Of a stretch of 64,000 nucleotides of DNA, positions 50,937 through 62,303 are shown piece by piece; the stretch's first letter is position 1; each line of letters begins with the position of its first letter. The notes under the pieces were generated by a model. That model had not been told where the DNA came from. It saw only the letters and a program-made list of their open reading frames with translations, and did no database searches. The stretch is taken from positions 11,804,446-11,868,445 of the forward strand of contig OZ038433.1 in assembly GCA_964036275.1 (NCBI GenBank). Reading direction: 5' to 3'. The position numbers were made by a program, and so were the translations under genes. This DNA comes from Litoditis marina (lineage: Eukaryota > Nematoda > Chromadorea > Rhabditida > Rhabditidae).

Positions 50937-51020
50937 TAAATAAGGACAATTATGTGGTCCAATATCAACGCTTCAGTCCTTTAAACTGCAATACTTTTTT
51001 CAATTGCAGTTTAAAAGACG
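50937..51020. mobile_element. Fold-back element, partial copy 5
   Basis: AAATAAGGACAATTATGTGG, AGTCCTTTAAACTGCAATAC and CAATTGCAGTTTAAAAGAC correspond to the left arm and inner loop. The right arm is absent. Confidence 0.7.
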
Positions 51021-51092
51021 GGACATAGCCTGTTCGGACGAATTTTTCGATGGTCGTCTCGAGAGGCCGTGGGAAAATAAAAAATCGCCGAA

Positions 51093-51320
51093 TTGGTTGT
51101 CTCTTATGAATCGTCCGAATCGCCTAACTACCGACGACAGAGAAACCGTCCGAATGGCCTAATGTGGCAACGATCCAAGCCTGAACCCAAAAACTATGGA
51201 GCGGGTACTGGAATTGTATGCAAACCACTGGAATCAAATAACAAACACAACTACGCAAGTCTTACATACTCTTTAAAAGCTATGGGAAGTACGAACCACT
51301 TTCACGTATCAGATGCGTGA
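51093..51320 (+). CDS. Unrecognised 75-codon ORF, possible exon
   Basis: The frame is open from about 51081 to the TGA at 51318-51320. It reads as protein-like, with RRQRNRPNGLMWQRSKPEPK, NYGAGTGIVCKPLESNN and SLTYSLKAMGSTNHFHVSDA. No ATG opens it (the start would be TTG) and no acceptor is clear, so it may be a terminal exon of an unseen gene or a fragment. No family recognised. Confidence 0.25.
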   Translation: MVVSYESSESPNYRRQRNRPNGLMWQRSKPEPKNYGAGTGIVCKPLESNNKHNYASLTYSLKAMGSTNHFHVSDA

Positions 51321-51425
51321 AATCACTTTCAATCTATTTGTCGGCCATCACATTCAATCAGCTTTTTTTTTACCTCGTCAGCAGCATTATCAACTTTTTT
51401 TTATATTGTTCAGTACATTTTTCTT

Positions 51426-53059
51426 TCACCCTACCTATATATAAAGATGATTCGGTAACTTTAGAATTGCTACAATTCCTTCATAACTCCTACACAGTAT
51501 ACTAGAGACTTTTTAAAGGTGATCGCCCCCGTACAAATTTTGAGTTAGGGCCTTAATGATTTTATATGATCTTTAGTATGACCCCTACTCAGATTTCACG
51601 TATCTGTAACTCGCCAGCCATGCGGCTGTGACCTTAGTGCTTCCTAACATCAATACAACTCGGATGGGAAACAAAGTTGATGACAACAAAAAATCGATAT
51701 ATTGATCTACGGCGAAGTTGACTTTAGTCGAAATCGATATGAACCCCCTGTCTCCGAGAAAAAATTTGACCTGATCAACTCAAAACTCTTACCACGTATA
51801 CTACTTCAAAATCTAAGGGTACCAATTTTCTAAAAAACTCTGATATTGATTTATTGATTTTTTATGACTGCTTCTATGATGCCTACTTAAATTTCATGTA
51901 GCTGTAACTTACCAGCCATGCGGCCGTGACTTTAGTACTGCCTAACATCAATACAACTCGGATGGGTTACGAAGTTGATGACAACAAAAAATCAATATAT
52001 TGATCTACGACGAAGTTGACTTTAGCGAAATTTCGGTTATAGGGGGTTCAGCAGGGGTATTTTTGGCTCCGATTTGTCTGAAACTGTTACCATGTATACC
52101 TCTTCCAATTCTAAGAAAAGTTCTTTTTTAAATTTTCTTAATATTGATTTATTGATTTTTTATGACGGTTTTTAGGTGACCCTCAGAAATTTACGTTGTT
52201 CACCATTCAACGATGACTGAACCAATTGTCATGGAACTTGACTGGTGAACACAACACAAGAAATTAATATGAGTTTCAATTGGAAAAAATCGATAATATC
52301 GATTTATCGATTAGTTATGGGAGGTGTCAAAAATGGAAATGTCGGTTGAGAAATTTTCAAACTTGCGCGATGGATACCATATTGGAGTCAGAGGTACTAC
52401 TAAACAAACTAATAGTTTTCATCGAGGCGATTTTCGATTTAGGCCCTAACGACTTTTTTAGACCCTGTCAAAGTGAAAACATGAAAACTTCCAACTTTTG
52501 TAGCCGACCTAATAAGTACTTTGGAGTCAATCGGCTTACAGAATTTACATAACTTTTGTAGCTAACAAAACTTATATTTGCAAAAATCGATAATATCGAT
52601 TTATCGATTAGTTATGAAATCGTCAAAATGACAGGATGGAATTTCAAAATAGTTCAATTCGTCTCAAACTTTGCCAGTTAATATGCTACAGACTGTGAAC
52701 CAAGACTGTCAAGTTTCATAAGTTTTACTCACAGTTAACGTATTTTATGATCAATTTTATGATAAAAACCCAAATTCATGGTACTTGTACTGAAAAGACC
52801 GTTAGAACTGTGATAATGAAGTCTTAACAGTTGAACGTCATGTGAATAATGAACAAAGTTTATAATTGGACAAAATCGATAATATCGATTTATTGATTAG
52901 ATATGACTAAAACTATAATATTGAAAAACTGATATTTGTCTTTGAGAATTCGTCGATGGAATGACATTAATTACACATATTCATCTTAACCAAACGAGGG
53001 GGGTCTGGGGGGCACCCCCAGCTAGCGGGGCGCGCGGCGGCAGCCGCGCGACCCACTAG
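51426..53059 (+). mobile_element. Helitron-like element 1 (1634 bp)
   Basis: The 5' end is TCACCCTACCTATATATAAA. The 3' end has GGGGGTCTGGGGGGCACCCC, then AGCTAGCGGGG, then the hairpin CGCGCGGC-GGCA-GCCGCGCG, then ACCCACTAG followed by T. A 5' TC, a GC hairpin about 10 bases before CTRR and no target duplication are the hallmarks of Helitrons. The interior has no Rep/helicase frame, so it is non-autonomous. Three ATCGATAATATCGAT palindromes lie at 52289, 52586 and 52875. Confidence 0.75.
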
Positions 53060-54693
53060 TCACCCTACCTATATATAAAGATGATTCGGTAACTTTAGAA
53101 TTGCTACGATTCCTTCGTAACTCCTGCATAGTATACTAGAGACTTTTTTAAGGCGAGCGCCCCCGTACAAATTTTGAGTTAGGGCCTTAATGATTTTATA
53201 TGATCTTTAGTATGACCCCTACTCAGATTTCACGTAGCTGTAACTTGCCAGCCATGCGGCCATGATCTTAGTGCTTCCTAACATCAGTACAACTCGGATG
53301 GGAAACAAAGTTGATGACAACAAAAAATCGATAACTTGATCTACGGCGAAGTTGACTTTAGCGAAATTTCGGTTATAGGGGGTTCAGCAGGGGTATTTTT
53401 GGCTCCGATCTGTCTGAAACTGCTACCATGTATACCTCTTCTGATTCTAAGAAAAGTTCTTTTTTAAATTTTCTTGATATCGATTTATTGATTTTTTATG
53501 ACGGTTTTTAGGACGCCTACTAAAATTTCATGTAGCTGTAACTTGCCAGCCATGCGACCGTGACCTTAGTACTTTCTAACATCAGTACAACTCGAATGGG
53601 AAACAAAGTTGATGACAACAAAAAATCGATAACTTGATCTACGGCGAAGTTGACTTTAGCGAAATTTCGGTTATAGGGGGTTCAGCAGGGGTATTTTTGG
53701 CTCCGATCTGTCTGAAACTGCTACCATGTATACCTCTTTCAATTCTAAGAAAAGTTCTTTTTTAAATTTTCTTGATATTGATTTATTGATTTTTTATGAC
53801 GGTTTTTAGGTGACCCTCAGAAATGTTCGTTGTTCACCATTCAACAATGACTGAACCAATTGTCATGAAACTTGACTGGTGAACATAATACAAGAAATCA
53901 ATATGAGTTTCAATTGGGAAAAAATCGATAATATCGATTTATCGATTAGTTTTGGGAGGTGTCAAAAATGAAAATGTCGGTTGAGAAATTTTCAAACTTG
54001 CGCGATGGATACCATATTCGAGTCAGAAGTACTACTAAACAAATAAAAAGTTTTCATCGAGGCGATTTTCGATTTAGGCCCTAACGACTTTTTTAGACCC
54101 TGTCGAAGTGAAAACATGAAAACTTCCAACTTTTGTAGCCGACCTAATAAGTACTTTGGAGTCAATCGGCTCACAGAATTTACATAACTTTTATAGCTAA
54201 CAAAACTTATATTTGCAAAAATCGATAATATCGATTTATCGATTAGTTATGAAATCGTCAAAATGACAAAATGGAATTTCAAAATAGTTCAATTCGTCTC
54301 AAACTCGGTCAGTTAATATGTTACAGACTGTGAACCAAGACTGCCAAGTTTCATAAGTTTTATTCACGGTTAACGTATTTTATGATCAATTTATGATAAA
54401 AACCCAAATTCATGGTACCTGTACTGAAAAGACCGTTAGAGCTGTGATAATGAAACCTTAATAGTTGAACGTCGTGTAAATAATGAACAAAGTTTATAAT
54501 TAGACAAAATCGATAATATCGATTTATTGATTAGATATGACTAAAACTATAATATTGAAAAACTGATATTTGTTTTTGAGAATTCGTCGATGGAATGACA
54601 TTAATTACACATATTCATCATAACCAAACGAGGGGGGTCTGGGGGGCACCCCCAGCTAGCGGGGCGCGCGGCGGGAGCCGCGCGACCCACTAG
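53060..54693 (+). mobile_element. Helitron-like element 2 (1634 bp)
   Basis: It begins on the base after element 1's CTAG with the same 20 bases and ends with the hairpin CGCGCGGC-GGGA-GCCGCGCG and ACCCACTAG. It has the same length as element 1 and is collinear over most of it, with palindromes at 53923, 54221 and 54509, so the pair arose recently from one another or from a common source. Confidence 0.75.
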
Positions 54694-56103
54694 TACATAA
54701 CTATAGTAAACTCTAAAGCGTGACACACTTTTGTTGAGTTATTGTCTTCAGACCTCGCTACCAGCTATCTTTTTGGAAGTAATGTAATAAGGCAGTAGGC
54801 CTGGACGTAACCCACATCAAGTTGGGTTAAAAACAATGTACACTTCGAAAGTCAGCTGATTTGCGCCCTTCTTCTAACTTGTGTAAATTAGCGCTACATT
54901 TGTCTACTTTGATTCTGAGGACACCACACTACGCACAAGATCACGGGGAATCCGAATTTCATAACTAGAAGTTTGTAGCTTCAACGAGAACAAAGTTACA
55001 GCTGTTTGAAAATTGACCAAATTCCCTACATTTTTGCTCGATTCTGATGAGATGACTCAATTATATTGACCCGTTCTATTTTTCCTGTATCACTTAGGAC
55101 CGTAGAACACCAATGGAACCAACAGAAAGGCTGTATATTTTTTTTGAAATTCGACCTCCCTAATACATAACTATAGTAAACTCTAAAGCGTGACACACTT
55201 TTGTTGAGTTATTGTCTTCAGACCTCGCTACCAGCTATCTTTTTGGAAGTAATGTAATAAGGCAGTAGGCCTGGACGTAACCCACATCAAGTTGGGTTAA
55301 AAACAATGTACACTTCGAAAGTCAGCTGATTTGCGCCCTTCTTCTAACTTGTGTAAATTAGCGCTACATCTGTCTACTTTGATTCTGAGGACACCACACT
55401 ACGCACAAGATCACGGGGAATCCGAATTTCATAACTAGAAGTTTGTAGCTTCAACGAGAACAAAGTTACAGCTGTTTGAAAATTGACCAAATTCCCTACA
55501 TTTTTGCTCGATTCTGATGAGATGACTCAATTATATTGACCCGTTCTATTTTTCCTGTATCACTTAGGACCGTAGAACACCAATGGAACCAACAGAAAGG
55601 CTGTATATTTTTTTTGAAATTCGACCTCCCTAATACATAACTATAGTAAACTCTAAAGCGTGACACACTTTTGTTGAGTTATTGTCTTCAGACCTCGCTA
55701 CCAGCTATCTTTTTGGAAGTAATGTAATAAGGCAGTAGGCCTGGACGTAACCCACATCAAGTTGGGTTAAAAACAATGTACACTTCGAAAGTCAGCTGAT
55801 TTGCGCCCTTCTTCTAACTTGTGTAAATTAGCGCTACATTTGTCTACTTTGATTCTGAGGACACCACACTACGCACAAGATCACGGGGAATCCGAATTTC
55901 ATAACTAGAAGTTTGTAGCTTCAACGAGAACAAAGTTACAGCTGTTTGAAAATTGACCAAATTCCCTACATTTTTGCTCGATTCTGATGAGATGACTCAA
56001 TTATATTGACCCGTTCTATTTTTCCTGTATCACTTAGGACCGTAGAACACCAATGGAACCAACAGAAAGGCTGTATATTTTTTTTGAAATTCGACCTCCC
56101 TAA
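54694..56103 (+). repeat. Flush trimer of a 470-bp unit
   Basis: Units lie at 54694-55163, 55164-55633 and 55634-56103. Each begins TACATAACTATAGTAAACTC and ends TTCGACCTCCCTAA. By eye they differ at a single base (ACATTTGTC against ACATCTGTC near 55370). The 5' 25 bases resemble the 5' end of Helitron-like elements 4 and 5 (CTATACTAAACTC). CTAA followed by T fits the CTRR rule, but no GC hairpin precedes it. No ORF of note. Confidence 0.9.
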
Positions 56104-58056
56104 TCACCACTACTATACCTAACTCAAACTACGTCACGTTTTTTCTCAACATTTCAGCTTGTCATTACATGTACGTATACCTCCAAGCCTTCTAATTAAA
56201 TTTCGTCGCTAATTAGTGTTGCTTTTGATTTATTGATTTTTAATGATCATTTTTATGAACCCTACTCAGATTTCATGTAGCTGTAACTTGCCAGCCATGC
56301 GGCCGTGACCTTAGTGCTTTCTAACATGAATACAACTGGGATGGGAAACAAAGATGATGATCACAAAAAATTGATAAATTGATCTACCGCGAAGTTGACT
56401 TTAGCCGAAATCGATATGAACCCCTTGTCTCCGAGAAAAAATGTGGCCCTATCAGCTCAAAACTCCTACCACGTATACTACGTCAAAATCTAAGGATGTC
56501 TTTTGAAGGAATTTTCCTGATATTGATTTATCGATTTTTTACAATGGTTTTTATTTTGACCCAAAATTTTTTCGTTGTTCACCATTCACGTAGCACTTGA
56601 CCAATTGTTATGAAACTTGTGGAGTATGCATGACTCAACAAATGAATATGACTTTCAATTGGACAAAATCGATAATATCGATTTATTGATTAGTTCTGAG
56701 AGTTGGTGAAAATGGAAAAGTCGGTTCTGAAATTTTCAAAACGACTCAATGGCTATCATATTCTGGCAATCAATACTACTAAACAAAATAAGACTTTTCA
56801 CCGTGGCGATTTTCGACTACTCGATTTTAACGCAATTTATCGAGTGTTTTATGAACCCTACTCAGATTTCATGTAGCTGTAACTTGCCGGCCATACGGCC
56901 GTGACCTTAGTGCTTCCTAACATGAATACAACTCGGATGGGAAACAAACATGATGATCATTAAAAATCGATATATTGATCTACCGCAAAGTTGACTTTAG
57001 CAGAAACTCCGTTGATACCCCTGTCTACGAGAAAAAATTTGGCCTGATTGTCTTGAAAGTTTCACCAAGTATACTACTCGAAAATACAAGAGGTGCTTTT
57101 TTTTTCAAATCACAAAATATTGATTTATTGATTTTTTATGATCATTTTTATGAACCGAACTCAGATTTCACGTAGCTGTAACTTGCCAGCCATGCGGCCG
57201 TGACCTTAGTGCTTCTCAACATCAATACAACTTGGATGGGAAACAAACATGTTGATCATGAAAAATCGATATATTGATCTACCGCAAAGTTGACTTTAGC
57301 AGAAACTCCGTTGATACCCCTGTCTACGAGAAAAAATTTGGCCTGATTGTCTTGAAAGTTTCACCAAGTATACTACTCAAAAATACAAGAGGTGCTTTTT
57401 TTTCAAATCACAAAATATTGATTTATTGATTTTTTATGATCATTTTTATGAACCGAACTCAGATTTCACGTAGCTGTAACTTGCCAGCCATGCGGCCGTG
57501 ACCTTAGTGCTTCTCAACATCAATACAACTCGGATGGGAAACAAAGATGTTGATCATGAATAATCGATATATTGATCTACCGCAAAGTTGACTTTAGCAG
57601 AAACTCCGTTGATACCCCTGTCTACGAGAAAAAATTTGGCCTGATTGTCTTGAAAGTTTCACCAAGTATACTACTCAAAAATACAAGAGGTGCTTTTTTT
57701 TCAAATCACAAAATATTGATTTATTGATTTTTCATGATCATTTTTATGAAAATTTCATGATTTTTCGGTGTAAGTTATTCGAGCACGACTGAACCAATTT
57801 CTATGAAACTTCAGCAGTGAACATGCCATAATAAATAGATGTGACTTTCAATTAACAAAAATCGATAATATTGATTTATTGATTAGTTATGAAAATTTGT
57901 AAAATTGAAAAATCTCAATATATGCATACTTTAAAAACGTTAAAGTAACTGTAGAAATGTTACGACCATAACAATTTCAGACATGACGAAGCCGCGGGGG
58001 TCTGGGGGGCACCCCCAGCTAGCGGGGCCCGCGGCGTAAGCCGCGGGACCCACTAG
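56104..58056 (+). mobile_element. Helitron-like element 3 (1953 bp)
   Basis: It begins TCACCACTACTATACCTAAC directly after the third 470-bp unit's CTAA and ends with the hairpin CCCGCGGC-GTAA-GCCGCGGG and ACCCACTAG. It is longer than its neighbours because an internal module of about 300 bp (TGTAACTTGCCAGCCATGCG ... CTTTAGCAGAAACTCCG) is repeated three to four times between 56270 and 57720. Confidence 0.75.
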
Positions 58057-59402
58057 TCACCTATACTATACTAAACTCAAACTGTATAACGTTTTTTCTC
58101 AACATTTCAACTCGCCGTTACTACCACGTATAGAGCCAACTTTACTAAGCAACAATTGAATACTACGGAGATCTGAATTTGATCTATTGATTTTTAATGA
58201 TCATTTTTATGGACCCTACTCAGATTTCACATAGCTGTAACTTGCCAGCCATGCGGCCGTGACCTCAGCGCTTTCTAACATGAATACAACTCGGATGAGA
58301 AACAAAGATGATGACAACAAAAAATCGATAAATTGATCTACCGCGAAGTTGACTTAAGCCGAAATCGATATGAACCCCCTGTCTCCGAGAAAAAATTTGA
58401 CCGGGGCAGCTCAAAACTCCTACCACGTATACTACGTCAAAATCTAAGGATGTGTTTTGAAGGAATTTTCCTGATATTGATTTATCGATTTTTTACAATG
58501 GTTTTTATTTTGACCCAAAATTTTTTCATTGTCCACCATTCACGAAGGACTCAACCAATTGTCATAAAACTCGTAGAGTATGCATGACTCAACAAATGAA
58601 TATGACTTACAATTGGACAAAATCGATAATATCGATTTTTTGATTAGTTATGAGAGTTGGTAAAAATGGAAAAGTCGGTTCTGAAATTTTCAAAACGACT
58701 CAATGGCTACCATATTCTGGGAATGAATACTACTAAACAAAATAAGACTTTTCATCGTGGCGATTTTTGACTACTCGATTTTAACGCAATTTATCGATTG
58801 TTTTATGGAAATCTCTATTTTTTCTTTACACTACTGTAACCGTGAACGTGTATGTAGCTCAATGCAAATCTTGTAAACAGCATAACTTAGTAATGTTACT
58901 GAAATGATATAAAAGAAAAATCAATAACTAACATTATCGATTAGTTAGAGATTTGACTAAATGGAAAAGTGAAAATTCAAACTACACTAATTCTTTCCAA
59001 ATTTCTACATAACACTTGGTATAGACCATCACGTCAAGTTCCAGAAGGATTTAAGTTCTTATTACGTTTGAAGCATTTTATTGATTATTTTATGTAAAAA
59101 ACCCATTTTCGTGGTTTTTGTCCTGACATAACGGCTGGATTAATTCGGATCAAACTTCAACAATAGATCATATTTGATAAATGAATGGGACTTTTAATTG
59201 ACAAAAATCAATAATATCGATTTATTGATTAGTTATGAAAATTTGTAAAACTGAAAAATCTCAACATATGCATATTTTAAAAATGTTAAAGTAACTGTAT
59301 AAATGTTACGACCATGACAATTTCAAACATGACAAAGCCGCGGGGGTCTGGGGGGCACCCCCAGCTAGCGGGGCGCGCGGCGTCAGCCGCGCGACCCACT
59401 AG
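58057..59402 (+). mobile_element. Helitron-like element 4 (1346 bp)
   Basis: It starts TCACCTATACTATACTAAAC, with the hairpin CGCGCGGC-GTCA-GCCGCGCG, then ACCCACTAG. It is nearly collinear with element 5. Confidence 0.75.
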
Positions 59403-60747
59403 TCACCTATACTATACCAAACTCAAACTACATAACGTTTTTTCTCAACATTTCAGCTCGTCATTACATGTACGTATACCTTGAAGCCTTCTAAGTAAAT
59501 TTCGTCGCGGAAAAGTTTTGCTTTTGATCTATTGATTTTTGGTGATCATTTTTATGAACCCTACTCAGATTTCACATAGCTGTAACTTGCCAGCCATGCG
59601 GCCGTGACCTTAGTGCTTTCTAACATGAATACAACTCGGATGGGAAACAAAGATGATGACAACAAAAAATCGATAACTTGATCTACCGCGAAGTTGACTT
59701 AAGCCGAAATCGATATGAACCCCCTGTCTCCGAGAAAAAATTTGACCGGGGCAGCTCAAAACTCCTACCACGTATACTACGTCAAAATCTAAGGATGTGT
59801 TTTGAACGAATTTTCCTGATATTGATTTATCGATTTTTTACAATGGTTTTTATTTTGACCCAAAAATTTTTCATTGTTCACCATTCATGTAGGACTTAAC
59901 CAATTGTTATGTGACTTGTGGAGTATGTATGACTCAACAAATGAACATGACTTTTAATTGGAAAAAATCGATAATATCGATTTATTGATTAGTTATGAGA
60001 GTTGGTAAAAATGGAAAAGTCGGTTCTGAAATTTTCAAAACGACTCAATGGCTACCATATTGGGGAAATGAATACTACTAAACAAAATAAGACTTTTCAT
60101 CGTGGCGATTTTTGACTACTCGATTTTAACGCAATTTATCGATTGTTTTATGGAAATCTCTATTTTTTCTTTACACTACTGTAACCGTGAACGTGTACGT
60201 AGCTCAGTGCAAATCGTATAAGCAACATAACTCAGTATTGTCTTCAATATGATGTAGAAGAAAAATCAATAACTAACATTATCGATTAGTTAGAGAGTTG
60301 ACTAAATGGAAAAGTGAAAATTCAAACTGCACCTATTCTTCCCAAATTTTCACATAGCACTTGGTATAGACCATGACGTCAAGTACCAGAAGGATTTGAG
60401 TTCTTATTACGTTTGAAGCATTTTATTACCTATTTTATGTAAAAAACCCATTTTCATGGCATCTGTCCTGACAAGATGGCTGGATGGAATTGAATCAAAC
60501 TTGAGCAGTAGATCACACTTGATAAATAAATAGGACTTTCAATTGACAAAAATTGATAATATTGATTTATTGATTAGTTATGAAAATTTGTAAAACTGAA
60601 AAATCACAACATGTACAACTTTCAAAGACATCAAAGTAACTGAAAAAATGTTACAAACATAACAATTTCAAACATGACAAAGCCGCGGGGGTCTGGGGGG
60701 CACCCCCAGCTAGCGGGGCCCGCGGCGTCAGCCGCGGGACCCACTAG
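59403..60747 (+). mobile_element. Helitron-like element 5 (1345 bp)
   Basis: It starts TCACCTATACTATACCAAAC, with the hairpin CCCGCGGC-GTCA-GCCGCGGG, then ACCCACTAG. It differs from element 4 in the stem by a compensated G-C to C-G exchange. Confidence 0.75.
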
Positions 60748-62067
60748 TCACCACTATATAATAAAGAAGAAGTCCCACATTTCAAACCGCTTTAAATTGT
60801 CCATAACTCATAGTGAAGATAGGAAATCCAATTTAATTCGATTTGACCTGTGCCGTTTTTCGATATATCGATTTATTGATTTTTAATGATCTAAAATAGA
60901 AAAATGAAATTTTGCGATTTCAGACCCCAAACTCGGTCAGCATAAACTAGAGACTACTTTAAGGTTTTTCAGAGGTATACTTTTTTTTCTTTTGCGTTTA
61001 AAGTTTTTTATAGCATTTTTTACAGAAAATAAATCTCAAGCTCATGCTGCTGTGCGCCAACCAGGCAGTGTCAGCTCACGTAGTTTAGTACACGTGACTG
61101 ACATGAGCGACAGACTAAGATGGTCCAAGAAAAAAATCGATATATTGATCTACCGCGAAGTTGACTTTAGCGAAATTTCGGAGATAGGGGGTTCAGCAGG
61201 GGTATTTTTGGCTCCGATTCTCCTGAAACTTCTACCACGTACAACACTAACGATTCTGAGGAGGCACTTTTTATAAAAAAATCTGATATTGATTTATTGA
61301 TTTTTTGTGACGGTTTTTAGGTGACCTCCAGAAATGTTCATCGTTCACCATTCAATAGTGCCTTGACCAATTGTTGTGAAACTTGACTGGTGAACAATAC
61401 ACAGAAAATAAATATGACCTTCAATTGACCAAAATCGATAATATCGATTTATTGATTAGTTATGAAAAGTCGTAAAAAGGCCAAAATCGCTACGAAAATT
61501 TTCAAACTCACGTAACAGCTGTCATATTTTAACGGATTGTAGTACTACAAATATAAAAACTTTTGTCGTGGCGCTTTTTGAGATTTCTTTTTTTTGCGAA
61601 TTTTATGACCAGTTTAGTGACAAAGATCAAAAAATGAACTTAGTAATACTCGTAAACGGCTGAATTGATTCCAGCAGTGTATAAAGCTATAGTATGTGTT
61701 CACCAAGCTGAATAAAATGTTACAAAAATAAATCGATTTTATTGATTTTTTTGAAAGTTATGAACTTGTGAAATTTGACTAGAAAATTTTCAAAAAAGTT
61801 CGATACGTCTGAAACTTCGTCATGTTCAACGGTATACTTGACTGAAATAATGTGCAAGAAATTGGAGATGTTCATCGAGTATTTTACGAGAAATTCATAA
61901 TTGAAGATGCCAACCCGTACTATGTACGGCGCAACGAGAAAATTTCAAAACTGCTCAAACGATAAAATATAGTGCTTTAAACTCAATTAAACATGACAAA
62001 ACCGTGGGGGGCTTGGGGGAGCACCCCCAACTAGCGGGGCCCGCGGCGTCAGCCGCGCAAACGTTTA
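60748..62067 (+). mobile_element. Helitron-like element 6 (1320 bp, degenerate 3' end)
   Basis: It starts TCACCACTATATAATAAAGA. The 3' block is decayed: GTGGGGGGCTTGGGGGAGCA, hairpin CCCGCGGC-GTCA-GCCGCGCA with broken end pairs, then AACGTTTAG followed by T. This is the right edge of the array. Confidence 0.65.
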
Positions 62068-62303
62068 GTGCAGATTTACCAAGTTGAAAACACGTAGGCT
62101 AGACAGACAAAGTTGAGATTTTGTTTTCATTTCAACTGAATGTGAGGTGGAATCAGGTGAGAAATTTTCGTTTCTTTGAAACTTCCAAATATGAATGGAT
62201 GGGGAAAAAAGTTTAAGTGAAGTTTAGCTTTTTAGTTTTTTTCTGCAATATGTGCATTCATTCAATAATAATGATATTAATATAAATCATTTGGTTCCAG
62301 AAA
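62068..62303 (+). promoter_or_regulatory. Short upstream region of the lysine-rich gene
   Basis: Only 236 bp separate the Helitron array from the start codon. TTGGTTCCAG ends three bases before the ATG and is a plausible trans-splice acceptor. No TATA box is obvious. Confidence 0.4.

Noticed and set aside
56379..59899. Recurring 60-84-codon frames beginning MIYRE(V)DF at 56379, 56975, 58333 and 59678
   Set aside because: They are copies of one internal Helitron-like module. They start with TTG, end at different places and are frameshifted in elements 1 and 2, so conservation is that of the DNA repeat.
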